A DNA stretch of 64,000 bases, from positions 41,600 to 105,599 of IMG/VR virus record IMGVR_UViG_3300031787_010495; one strand, 5' to 3'. Each line of letters begins with the position of its first letter. Position 1 is the first letter of the stretch. This DNA is from a virus. This document shows positions 56,044 to 63,963 of this stretch, in pieces. The notes beneath the pieces are model-generated. The model did no database searches. It was not told the origin of the DNA and was given only the letters and a program-made list of their open reading frames with translations. Both the position numbers and the translations under genes were made by a program.

Positions 56044-57568
56044 CAATTCAATTTTTTTTCAGGTAAGAGTTATCGATAACAATGACCCAATGATGCTCGG
56101 TAGAATTAGAGGGTGTCTCGAAATTGATAACGTTGAGGACATTTTAAGAGCAGTGTCGGACCCACCGTGGAATCCAGAGAAAGACCCTTGGACATCCCGT
56201 GACCCATTGGTATTTAATCCGCTCCTACCATACTTCTTATACCAAGTCCCCAAAAACGAGGAAATGGTTCAGGTTATATATTTGAACAAAGATTTCAAAT
56301 ATCAGAACCAATATTATGTTCAAAACACATATTTTAGCCCAACTTCAACATTCAATCAATTCCAATTTGGCGCAAATAAATTTACAGGAACGGGTATGCA
56401 AATCAAAAGCCCAAAACCTTTAAAAAACCAAGATGGAACTTATTCTGATAAGGCAATACATAAAGGTGTTTTTCCTGAACCTGGTGATAATGCTTTATTG
56501 GGTAGGGGTAGTGCTGACGTAGTCATCAAACAGGACGACGTTTTATTAAGAGCGGGTAAATTCAAAGGGGAAACTTTACAACCTAATGTTGTCCCCGTCA
56601 ATAATCCCCAAAGGAGTTTTCTTCAACTTTCAAGATTTCAATACATTAAAAGAAATCAGCCAGATAGAACGTTTTATCAGTTACAAGAAAATGTAGTTTT
56701 GGTAAAATATCTTATAGAATGGGTTCTCAACAATCCCGAAAATTCCCAAGACAAATTCAATGGTTCGGTTTTTCTTTATCAGTTGAAACCTGACGCAACC
56801 GTAAACTCTAAAAACTTAAAAGTTGATAGTGTAGTTAAGGAAAATCTTAAATTCTTGGTGACGAAACAAAGTTTCACAATGTTGTCAAAAGAGGATGCCA
56901 TCAAATATATAAATAATTTTATCAGGGACTGTAACAGTTCAGATAGAACCGTAGGTGGTAGAGTTGTTTTTCCGAATAACAACGCTGCCGAAAAGTTCCC
57001 AATATTTTATAGACCAAGTCGATTGATGAGTGAAAAACTAAATCTTACGACCCCGTCAGGTGTTAATGCAACATCAATTGAGGTCAAGAACATTTCGGAT
57101 GTTTATAATAACATAAAATTATTATCAGGAATAAAAGGTGGTTATGGTCTCATATATGCAAAAAATAAAGTTGGTGAACCTCAAACAATTAAAAAACTTA
57201 AAGTTCCTGACGTAAAATATATAAACCAACAAAATACAGTTGGGGCTCTAGGTGGTGACAAATTATTCTTACTATCACATAATTCTCAAATTCCAGGTAA
57301 AGGAAAAATAAATTTTGACAATACCTTGTATGGTATCGGTCCTGAAGAATTTGCAAACATAGAATCTAAAACATCTAGCACCGTTAGAGGTGAAGAGTTA
57401 TTGGAACTTATAAATTTGATTGTAAGATATCTTATTACACACACTCACGCTTATCCTGGATTACCACCAATACCTGTGACAGAAGACGGTTCTACGTCTC
57501 AAGAAATACTTACTGAACTACAAAATGCGGTAAACAAAATTCTGAACTCCAATATCCGAATTAATTGA
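56036..57568 (+). CDS. 5: Baseplate spike/hub protein (gp5-like OB fold)
   Basis: The 510-residue product starts with an OB-fold signature of gp5/VgrG-type proteins (FFQVRVIDNNDPMMLGRIRG). Later it has GDNALLGRGSADVVIKQDD and near the C-terminus LITHTHAYPGLPPIPVTE, the His-rich strand typical of spike proteins. There is no lysozyme domain as in T4 gp5. It would form the central hub that pierces the outer membrane. Confidence 0.65.
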   Translation: MDNNSIFFQVRVIDNNDPMMLGRIRGCLEIDNVEDILRAVSDPPWNPEKDPWTSRDPLVFNPLLPYFLYQVPKNEEMVQVIYLNKDFKYQNQYYVQNTYFSPTSTFNQFQFGANKFTGTGMQIKSPKPLKNQDGTYSDKAIHKGVFPEPGDNALLGRGSADVVIKQDDVLLRAGKFKGETLQPNVVPVNNPQRSFLQLSRFQYIKRNQPDRTFYQLQENVVLVKYLIEWVLNNPENSQDKFNGSVFLYQLKPDATVNSKNLKVDSVVKENLKFLVTKQSFTMLSKEDAIKYINNFIRDCNSSDRTVGGRVVFPNNNAAEKFPIFYRPSRLMSEKLNLTTPSGVNATSIEVKNISDVYNNIKLLSGIKGGYGLIYAKNKVGEPQTIKKLKVPDVKYINQQNTVGALGGDKLFLLSHNSQIPGKGKINFDNTLYGIGPEEFANIESKTSSTVRGEELLELINLIVRYLITHTHAYPGLPPIPVTEDGSTSQEILTELQNAVNKILNSNIRIN

Positions 57569-57575
57569 TATTTAT
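57568..57575 (+). promoter_or_regulatory. Candidate late promoter ATATTTAT
   Basis: Reads GATATTTATAA at the very end of the gp5-like gene, 12 bases before the next ATG. Confidence 0.5.
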
Positions 57576-57587
57576 AAAAAAAAGTGA

Positions 57588-59096
57588 ATGTCAATTTTAA
57601 GGTCATATTTCAGTAAAAATAACACAATTATTTCCAATTCATACGTGAACACAGGACGTAACCCTGTTGTTCAATTGAATTTTGGTGCGTCGGATTACAT
57701 AGTTCCAAACTATGGATATACACGTTTCATTTTTGATTTAGACCTACAACAACTAAGAGATTCGATTGCAAACGGAACAATTTCGACAGGATGCACATCG
57801 GCGATGACACATACACTTAAGATGACAAACACGTCTTCTTTTGACAACGAGTTACTCAACACCTTTATGTCCGACTCAAGGAGAAGGGCGACCTCATTCG
57901 ATTTAATATTATTCAGAATCCCCAAAACCTCAGGCTCAACAGGTAACCCTCAAGAATGGGATGAAGGGGTTGGATACGATTATAACAATTTTAATTTAGC
58001 ACAGAACAGTGCACAAGGTGGTCAATCCCCTTTGACATACGTTGACCCAAGAGCCTTTTCTACAAGACCATCCAATTGGTATCAGACTACCACAATTGAT
58101 GATTGGTCACAAGCAGGAATTTACAATAACAAGAATGAGGGCAGTGTTAATTATACGGGTCTTACAGTCGTTTCTAGACAACATTTCGAGTTGGGTAATG
58201 AAGACCTCAACATGGACATGACAAACGAAATTAACGGTGTTTTAAACGGTTCTATAACGGGTGTAACAGGTTGGGGTTTAGCATATCTTCCTCAGATTGA
58301 AAATATAACAGGTTTGACCGATAGTTACAGTGTTGCATTCTTCTCGAGACATACCCAAACTTTCTACCAACCATACCTTTTGACCAATTACGACGATTTG
58401 ATTCAGGATGATAGAAACCAATTTCTGAAGAACCAAGAGAATAGATTATATCTCTACATTTATCAGAATGGTGATTTGGTTAATCTTGATAGTGACCCGT
58501 TTGTGAGAATAGAAGATAGAGTTGGTGTTGCTGTAACTGGTATGGAGGCATTGACAACTTGTTTAAGAACTAAAGGGGTTTATGAAGTAATTGTTCCGAA
58601 TGGTTTTACAGGTGCTACCCCATGTCAATACTACGATGTTTGGTCAGGATTAACAATTAATGGTCAATCACTTCCAAACGTATCGAATACCTTCACTCTT
58701 CAACAATATTCTGCAGGAATACAAATCGGAACTCTATCCAAAGAACCTCAAAAGTTTGGTTTCAATTTTTACGGGATTCTACAGAACGAACAAATTTTGA
58801 ATACAGACATTAGAAAGGTTGGTGTCACAATTAAAAAAGCATACACCGGTCAACAAATGTTATTAGATGTATCAGCATTTTACAGGGTTTATGTCAAAGA
58901 AGGAACAACAGAAGTATTAGTTCAAGATTGGACACCAATAAACAGAACGCCAAATGAGTATTATTTCATTTTCGATATGAGAGATAAAATTCCTAATCAA
59001 TATTATGTTGACATTCAAGTTAACACTTCAGGTGAGAAAGATACTTATAAAAGACAATTAACGTTTAACATAGTAAATCAGAAACAAAATGGCTAA
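57588..59096 (+). CDS. Virion structural protein (baseplate wedge or appendage)
   Basis: The 502-residue beta-rich product has segments such as GYTRFIFDLDLQQLRDSI, MTHTLKMTNTSSFDNELLN, RATSFDLILFRIPK, EWDEGVGYDYNNF and YQPYLLTNYDDLIQDDRNQF. I have the impression that this protein is conserved among large tailed phages of Bacteroidota. The late promoter and neighbouring gp5-like gene suggest a baseplate or fibre-attachment role. It overlaps the next gene by 8 bases. Confidence 0.55.
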   Translation: MSILRSYFSKNNTIISNSYVNTGRNPVVQLNFGASDYIVPNYGYTRFIFDLDLQQLRDSIANGTISTGCTSAMTHTLKMTNTSSFDNELLNTFMSDSRRRATSFDLILFRIPKTSGSTGNPQEWDEGVGYDYNNFNLAQNSAQGGQSPLTYVDPRAFSTRPSNWYQTTTIDDWSQAGIYNNKNEGSVNYTGLTVVSRQHFELGNEDLNMDMTNEINGVLNGSITGVTGWGLAYLPQIENITGLTDSYSVAFFSRHTQTFYQPYLLTNYDDLIQDDRNQFLKNQENRLYLYIYQNGDLVNLDSDPFVRIEDRVGVAVTGMEALTTCLRTKGVYEVIVPNGFTGATPCQYYDVWSGLTINGQSLPNVSNTFTLQQYSAGIQIGTLSKEPQKFGFNFYGILQNEQILNTDIRKVGVTIKKAYTGQQMLLDVSAFYRVYVKEGTTEVLVQDWTPINRTPNEYYFIFDMRDKIPNQYYVDIQVNTSGEKDTYKRQLTFNIVNQKQNG

Positions 59097-59559
59097 AGTT
59101 GTAAAATTAACCGAATCAGATATAACCAAGTTGGTTAACAAAGTTCTCAATGAATCATACCAAGAGCATGAAAATTACATGTTTTTTTCTAACCTCAAAC
59201 AGATTATGAGACAATGTAAAATGTTGTTGGAGTTTGACCCACAGATGATAGATGAAATTTTACAAAACGGTCACGACTGGGCCGATGACCACGTTACTGA
59301 GGCTAAAACCAACATGGACCAAGTTTTTGATTTTTTCATGAATGAAAAATCTAAAATGGGAGATTATTTAGATTTCGAAGATTTGAGTGAAGGTAGAAAA
59401 AAAACAGGAACTAAACTTTGTGCAAGAGGTAAGGCAGCGGCTAAGAGTAAATTCAAAGTTTACCCATCAGCTTATGCAAATGGATATGCCGTTCAGGTTT
59501 GTAAAGGAAAAATGCCAGGTTTAGATGGAAAAAAACAATGTTCAGGTGCATATTGTTAA
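59089..59559 (+). CDS. Putative internal head protein with targeting peptide
   Basis: Residues 1-22 of 156 form a short helix VVKLTESDITKLVNKVLNE ending in L-N-E, followed by Ser; the same type of peptide starts two other proteins in this region. The C-terminal 55 residues (RKKTGTKLCARGKAAAKSKF, VYPSAYANGYAVQVCKGK, CSGAYC) are basic with paired Cys, similar to a small module I know from phage and algal-virus proteins, perhaps nucleic-acid binding. The protein may be packed in the capsid with the DNA after cleavage behind residue 22. Confidence 0.55.
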   Translation: MAKVVKLTESDITKLVNKVLNESYQEHENYMFFSNLKQIMRQCKMLLEFDPQMIDEILQNGHDWADDHVTEAKTNMDQVFDFFMNEKSKMGDYLDFEDLSEGRKKTGTKLCARGKAAAKSKFKVYPSAYANGYAVQVCKGKMPGLDGKKQCSGAYC

Positions 59560-59574
59560 TTTGATTATTATTTT

Positions 59575-59582
59575 TATCTTTG
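59575..59582 (+). promoter_or_regulatory. Bacteroidota-type -7 element TATCTTTG
   Basis: TATCTTTG matches TAnnTTTG exactly; TTGT lies 18 bases upstream as a weak -33 element. The ATG of the next gene follows after 4 bases, so the transcript would be nearly leaderless. Confidence 0.4.
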
Positions 59583-59586
59583 ATTA

Positions 59587-59997
59587 ATGGATAACAAAGT
59601 TGTTGGTTTCATCCCGAATATATTATATAAGGTTTTTTTAGCACTCAAGGAAAAGTTCGACCCCAAAAAACCGTTGCCGGCTGACGAAAGAATCACCTAC
59701 GAAATATGTAGAAAGGTCCTTGACGACTCAGATTCAAAATTAACTTTAGCCCCATTATCTAATAAAAGATTTATAAAAAACGAGTCCAAGGATATGTTTA
59801 TTGTTTTACATGACCATAGTGTAAAACTAATAAATCATATATACAGTTATTCCGTGTATATCTCAGACACAAGTCTTTACGTAGAGTTAGTCGAAAAATT
59901 TGACAAGAAATTGGATGATGAAAGAATGAAACTTGAGATTGAAATCAATAATAATATCAATCATTCTTTAGAGGAAATTTTAAAAAAACTTGATTAG
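59587..59997 (+). CDS. Protein of unknown function
   Basis: The 136-residue product starts VVGFIPNILYKVFLALKEKF and continues with charged helices (KKLDDERMKLEIEINNNINH). It appears to have a host-type promoter rather than the late motif, so it may be expressed early. Its stop codon interlocks with that of the opposing gene (TTAG). No family recognised. Confidence 0.5.
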   Translation: MDNKVVGFIPNILYKVFLALKEKFDPKKPLPADERITYEICRKVLDDSDSKLTLAPLSNKRFIKNESKDMFIVLHDHSVKLINHIYSYSVYISDTSLYVELVEKFDKKLDDERMKLEIEINNNINHSLEEILKKLD

Positions 59998-60887
59998 TAT
60001 CTCCCACTAAAATATACGTATAATACCTCAGGTATTCTGAAACAACTTTTCTTTTCACCTTTATTGTTTACACAATCTATTGGTTTTAGATTTTTTACAA
60101 GTTTTCTCAGTTCATATGGGGCTTTACTTGTCATTAGGTAAACCTGTTCAACAGGATATAACAAATTGGGACTATATTCTTCTTTTAAAACCCTCTTAAT
60201 TAATCCCCTCAAAGATTCATTTTTTGGTTTATATGAAGTCATTGTTGGTTTGTTACCTGTTCCCATTTTAGGGTCTTTTTTCTCAGCTTTCCTTTTTTGA
60301 GCACATGCATTCTTTTTTTGAGAGTCACTCATTTTTGAAGCAACACCTGCCGCTCTACATTTTGGATATCCCTTACTATCTGCCTCGGGTCTTCCACACG
60401 GAGGATGTCCCCCACCTTCTTTTTTTCTACATATATTTACCCAAGGTCCTTTGGGTTGTTTACTACCTTTTGGTTTCTTTTTTGTCCCAAACCATACCGC
60501 TAAATCCTCTTTTAAAACTGGTTCATATTCAGTTTTTGGTATATGTGCAATTCTTTTTACTTCTTTGGGTGTTCCAAGGGCATCACTTCCCATGGGTGAA
60601 TACCCATTTATTGGATTTCCGTCATCATCGCTTTGTGAAAACATTTCTTTTGCTTTTTTAGCTCTTTTTATTGCCTTCGTTTCGTTTTTTCTTATTAACG
60701 TTTGGTCCCTTTCCATTTCACCATCATAACTATCGTAAGCATTCACCGCACTAACAAAGTTCGATACTGGTTTCGTGAAAGGTTCCAAGGGCTCTTTTTC
60801 CCATATTTGGGGTGCAAGAACTAATGGTATTTTCATTCTACCTGAACTACCTGAACCAGTGGCTTCATTAATGAATCTTTTTTTCAT
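59994..60887 (-). CDS. Putative internal head protein with Cys-rich DUF5872-like module
   Basis: I chose the ATG at 60887, which puts the late promoter motif 12 bases upstream and avoids overlap with the divergent gene; the frame extends 14 codons further. The 297-residue product begins MKKRFINEATGSG, with I-N-E before Ala just like the predicted capsid protein cleavage site. Residues about 148-205 carry GPWVNICRKKEGGGHPPCGR and YPKCRAAG, a Cys-rich basic module of DUF5872 type. At about residue 225 a second targeting-like helix occurs (NESLRGLIKRVLKEEYS). The protein may be cleaved twice during head maturation. Confidence 0.55.
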   Translation of the reverse strand: MKKRFINEATGSGSSGRMKIPLVLAPQIWEKEPLEPFTKPVSNFVSAVNAYDSYDGEMERDQTLIRKNETKAIKRAKKAKEMFSQSDDDGNPINGYSPMGSDALGTPKEVKRIAHIPKTEYEPVLKEDLAVWFGTKKKPKGSKQPKGPWVNICRKKEGGGHPPCGRPEADSKGYPKCRAAGVASKMSDSQKKNACAQKRKAEKKDPKMGTGNKPTMTSYKPKNESLRGLIKRVLKEEYSPNLLYPVEQVYLMTSKAPYELRKLVKNLKPIDCVNNKGEKKSCFRIPEVLYVYFSGRY

Positions 60888-60899
60888 ATATTTCTTAAT

Positions 60900-60907
60900 A
60901 TAAATAT
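60900..60907 (-). promoter_or_regulatory. Candidate late promoter ATATTTAT
   Basis: Reads ATATTTATATT, 12 bases before the ATG at 60887, in a divergent gap. Confidence 0.4.
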
Positions 60908-60915
60908 CCTGTAAA

Positions 60916-61113
60916 ATGTTTGATAACAAGAATCAATTAATTTCTCGAATTATAGAAATTGAATATCACATTACCTCAGAAATCTCTAAAGGACATAAAC
61001 CTTTTTTTGGTGACTATTTAGAACCTCTCAGACAAGAAGTTGACACATTGAGATGTATTGTATTCGGTTACAATAGTCCATATTGTAAAAAAAAATTGGT
61101 GGATAAAAAATAA
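60916..61113 (+). CDS. Small protein of unknown function
   Basis: The 65-residue product (QLISRIIEIEYHITSEISK, LEPLRQEVDTLRCIVFGY) is helical and basic at the end. It starts 29 bases from the divergent head-protein gene. No family recognised. Confidence 0.45.
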   Translation: MFDNKNQLISRIIEIEYHITSEISKGHKPFFGDYLEPLRQEVDTLRCIVFGYNSPYCKKKLVDKK

Positions 61114-61118
61114 TCGAT

Positions 61119-61126
61119 TAATTTTG
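61119..61126 (+). promoter_or_regulatory. Bacteroidota-type -7 element TAATTTTG
   Basis: TAATTTTG fits TAnnTTTG, with TTGG 19 bases upstream as a -33-like element. The ATG follows after 6 bases. Together with a host-like signal peptide this suggests a gene acquired from the host with its own promoter. Confidence 0.45.
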
Positions 61127-61132
61127 TGTGAT

Positions 61133-61522
61133 ATGAAAAAATATTATTTATTTATCTTGTTTGTTATATCTGTTTTTTCCACTTTCGGACAAAACCTCGG
61201 ATTTAAAAATCCGAAAGATTGTTATCAATTTTTATCACAATCAGAAAAAATCTTACTAAATGAATGTTTGGATTCTCTAAATGTTAAACTTGATTCAATC
61301 AAAGGAGTTGATGAAATTTATGATTCACCAATTTTATTGAACTGTAATATAAAAGCTGTAGTTAAAAGTGATTACCTTTTCAAGGATTCTAGAACACAAA
61401 CTTATACAAACTATTTAATTGAAACACTATTTCGTAATGCAACACTGATGGAACCAAAATACATGGTTTTTGTTAATAGGGATACTAATGGTTCAAAAAT
61501 AACGGTGCAACAATATTATTAA
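61133..61522 (+). CDS. Small secreted protein
   Basis: The ATG at 61133 begins a clear signal peptide: MKKYYLFILFVISVFSTFG, with probable cleavage after FG before QN, typical of Flavobacteriia; the frame extends upstream but the signal peptide decides the start. The mature part of about 110 residues (NPKDCYQFLSQSEKILLNE, LDSLNVKLDSIKGVDEIY) has two Cys that could pair. It would be exported to the periplasm. Function unknown; superinfection exclusion or lysis control would be options. Confidence 0.55.
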   Translation: MKKYYLFILFVISVFSTFGQNLGFKNPKDCYQFLSQSEKILLNECLDSLNVKLDSIKGVDEIYDSPILLNCNIKAVVKSDYLFKDSRTQTYTNYLIETLFRNATLMEPKYMVFVNRDTNGSKITVQQYY

Positions 61523-62085
61523 ACTTCGTAGGGTTTTGCTTCTTCCACGTCTTTAACTTCTAAAGAACGACCCTTGTTTTGTTTTACAATGAAATAATCA
61601 TTTGGGGTGTAGGATTCTCCAGTCTTAAGTTTCTTTCTATTTTTTTTGTATTTGTCTAAAATATCAAAATCATACACAGGACCCAAAGATAATTTTCCGA
61701 TAGCAGGTAAACCATTTTCTTTTGTATAGACAACCCAATTACCCTGACTCCTTTCGAAGTTAGTTTTAATCAAAGAGGCAATCATATTCGCGGTTTCGGT
61801 TGTCTCATTATTTTCGAATGTGGAACCATTCCACCTTAGCGATAACTCAGAAAGTTTCGGTAAACTAAATTCAGTTTTCTCAATGATGTTACTTTTAGGT
61901 CTTTTCGCAAAAACATCATAGGTATCTCCATTTTTAACCAAATATATTTCCTCCGCCTTGGTAGGTTCCGTTAAGGATGTGTTTCTTGAAAAAATAAAAT
62001 CATAGTTTTGCTGTTGTTCATTAATTACTCTATTAACAATTTCCACAAATTCCGATTCCGTTAATCTTATTATTTTCTTGGTCAT
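61519..62085 (-). CDS. Putative internal head protein with targeting peptide
   Basis: From the ATG at 62085 (the frame starts 5 codons earlier) the 188-residue product begins KKIIRLTESEFVEIVNRV followed by INEQQQ, a near-copy of the peptide at the start of the 59089 gene. The remainder (EEIYLVKNGDTYDVFAKRP, GPVYDFDILDKYKKNRKKL) is a charged alpha/beta protein without known family. It lies directly behind the capsid gene, separated by a terminator and a new late promoter. Its stop interlocks with that of the opposing gene (TTAA). Confidence 0.55.
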   Translation of the reverse strand: MTKKIIRLTESEFVEIVNRVINEQQQNYDFIFSRNTSLTEPTKAEEIYLVKNGDTYDVFAKRPKSNIIEKTEFSLPKLSELSLRWNGSTFENNETTETANMIASLIKTNFERSQGNWVVYTKENGLPAIGKLSLGPVYDFDILDKYKKNRKKLKTGESYTPNDYFIVKQNKGRSLEVKDVEEAKPYEV

Positions 62086-62089
62086 ATAA

Positions 62090-62097
62090 ATAAATAT
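62090..62097 (-). promoter_or_regulatory. Candidate late promoter ATATTTAT
   Basis: Reads GATATTTATTTATATG with the ATG 4 bases behind the first motif copy; a second overlapping TATTTAT is present. It follows directly after the capsid gene terminator. Confidence 0.5.
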
Positions 62098-62100
62098 CAT

Positions 62101-62132
62101 AATAAAAAAAAAGGGTCCCGAAGGACCCTTTT
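62101..62132 (-). terminator. Terminator after the major capsid gene
   Basis: The 10-base stem AAAAGGGTCC / GGACCCTTTT has a TTCG tetraloop on the minus strand and is followed by a T-run. It is the best-formed rho-independent terminator of the window, fitting a very highly expressed gene. Confidence 0.85.
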
Positions 62133-62151
62133 ATATTTTGGTTAGACCATA

Positions 62152-63963
62152 TTATCTCAACTCTTTCAAATCGAATGTTCTAACACCATCAACTGTGATT
62201 CTACCGTAGAATCTGTTGTTCACCATTTTCTTAGCGTATCTAGTCATGATACCTTTGATTGGTGTGAAGTTGAATGGGTTATACATTGTTGGAGTAAGTT
62301 GTAAAGGTACATATGGTGCGTAAATGTAACCTGTATCAAGAAGCGAAGTTCCTTTGTGACCGATTAACACTTGGTTTGGTGGGAAGTAAGGGTCTCTATA
62401 AACTTGGTATCTACCAGCTAGAGTTCCTACTCTTTCAATACCCATGTTGTATTGGTCTTGCTCAGGAGCTGCGTTTGAAACGTGGAAATATTCTAAATCA
62501 TCAAAAATCGCAGAGATTTCAGAAGATACAACAATCCAGTTAGCACCGCCTCTTAAAGTTGATTTGTGAATTTGAGCTGACAATTGATTGATTGCAGTAA
62601 TCAACGTTTGGTTCCAGTCTTTCTGAGTGTAAGAAACTGCGCCAGTTCCACCACCGAGTCTCTTCCAACCGTTGTAATCCCATCTCAAGTTCCATGCTGC
62701 ACCTTTTCTAAGGTCTCTCAAGATTTCTCTATCGATTTCAGCCGCAACCTGCTCAGACAATAAAGCTGTCAATTCAGCTTCAGCGTCAATGTTGTGGAAT
62801 GCTGCAACGTCTTGTGCCATTTCAGGTGACCATTGTGCTCTTAACTTTCTTTCTGTAACAGAAACAGTTACTGACATAAGGTCAAATGAAACCTCACCAA
62901 TTTTATCTTCAAATTCTAAGTTCTTATACAATCTGTAAGTAGCTGAGAACGCTGAGTTTGCAGCTGTTGTTGAAGAGAATGTAGAACCTGTGTAACCGTC
63001 CATAGAACCTGTACATGTAATACATACTGGAACTTGAAGGTCGATTTCAAGATAGATATCACCATTTACATCACAGATGTTGTCATACTGACCACCATCA
63101 GTTAATGAACCTGGGAAATCTAAAGTAGCGTTGTTGTTACCGTATTGAACGATACCTTTACCATATCTTTGAGTTACTACTCTGAAAAGGTAAGGACCAC
63201 CACCCGCTGTTGTTGGGTTAGCAGATACACCGTAGATAGTCAAATCAGACAAGAATGATTCTGTGTCGATTGGGTTACCATCAGGACCGATTAATTTACC
63301 TGCTCCGTCAGATGCAAAACCTGACATGATAACTAATACTTTTCTATAGTTATCTGTTGCGTATGCCGCTGGTTCAAGATTCAAAGTTGTGTTGTTCCAC
63401 TGAGCTGTTACAACTGAAGTTATTGCAGATGTTACAGAAGTGAAAGAACCCTTAGAATAATCGAATAAACCTGGTGGGTCTAACGCTGGTTCATTACCCT
63501 CATAAAATCTATCATAAAGGTCTCTACCATTGTTATAGTTGTATCCTGCATTTGGAGATGTTGGACCATCTGGTGCACCGTATGGTGAATAGTGTTGATT
63601 AAGACCTGCAGGTGCTGCTGGGTCATAGCTCTGAATGTTTGGTACAAAGTAGAACAATTTACCGATTGGTAAGTTCATTGCTTGTACTGAAACGATATCG
63701 TTAGCCAACAACTTAGAGAACACTCTTCTCACGATTGGAAATACAACAGTTTCAAATGCACCTGTATCAGATGTAGATGAAGCTTCGTTGATTAAGTGAG
63801 AAGCTTGGTTTTCATAAAGTTGAGCTACGTTTTCTCTCATGTGACCTTTAAGACCCTCTAAGAATCCTAATTTGTCCCATTTGTTGATTGTGTCTTCTTT
63901 GATAACTTTAAGGTGCTTAAGACCGATGTTACCAACAAGACCTGATTCTAATAATGCTCCCAT
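62152..63963 (-). CDS. 23: Major capsid protein (gp23-like)
   Basis: The 603-residue product (521 in T4) has an N-terminal helical delta-like region ending in QASHLINEASSTSDTG; cleavage after E60 would correspond to the FLTE/A site of T4 gp23. The HK97-type body follows, with VVFPIVRRVFSKLLANDIVS, VQAMNLPIGKLFYFVP, and near the end LIGHKGTSLLDTGYIYAPY and NPFNFTPIKGIMTRYAKKM. It forms the hexamers of the head. A strong terminator follows; no RTATTTAT motif is seen in the 37 bases visible upstream, so its promoter is probably beyond the window or shared with a gene upstream. Confidence 0.9.
   Translation of the reverse strand: MGALLESGLVGNIGLKHLKVIKEDTINKWDKLGFLEGLKGHMRENVAQLYENQASHLINEASSTSDTGAFETVVFPIVRRVFSKLLANDIVSVQAMNLPIGKLFYFVPNIQSYDPAAPAGLNQHYSPYGAPDGPTSPNAGYNYNNGRDLYDRFYEGNEPALDPPGLFDYSKGSFTSVTSAITSVVTAQWNNTTLNLEPAAYATDNYRKVLVIMSGFASDGAGKLIGPDGNPIDTESFLSDLTIYGVSANPTTAGGGPYLFRVVTQRYGKGIVQYGNNNATLDFPGSLTDGGQYDNICDVNGDIYLEIDLQVPVCITCTGSMDGYTGSTFSSTTAANSAFSATYRLYKNLEFEDKIGEVSFDLMSVTVSVTERKLRAQWSPEMAQDVAAFHNIDAEAELTALLSEQVAAEIDREILRDLRKGAAWNLRWDYNGWKRLGGGTGAVSYTQKDWNQTLITAINQLSAQIHKSTLRGGANWIVVSSEISAIFDDLEYFHVSNAAPEQDQYNMGIERVGTLAGRYQVYRDPYFPPNQVLIGHKGTSLLDTGYIYAPYVPLQLTPTMYNPFNFTPIKGIMTRYAKKMVNNRFYGRITVDGVRTFDLKELR

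Noticed and set aside
60888-60929. Upstream extension of the head-protein gene to 60929
   Set aside because: It would cover the promoter motif and overlap the divergent gene; the ATG at 60887 starts the FINE/A-type peptide directly.
61058-61132. Upstream extension of the secreted protein gene
   Set aside because: The signal peptide begins at 61133 and the promoter element lies within the extension.
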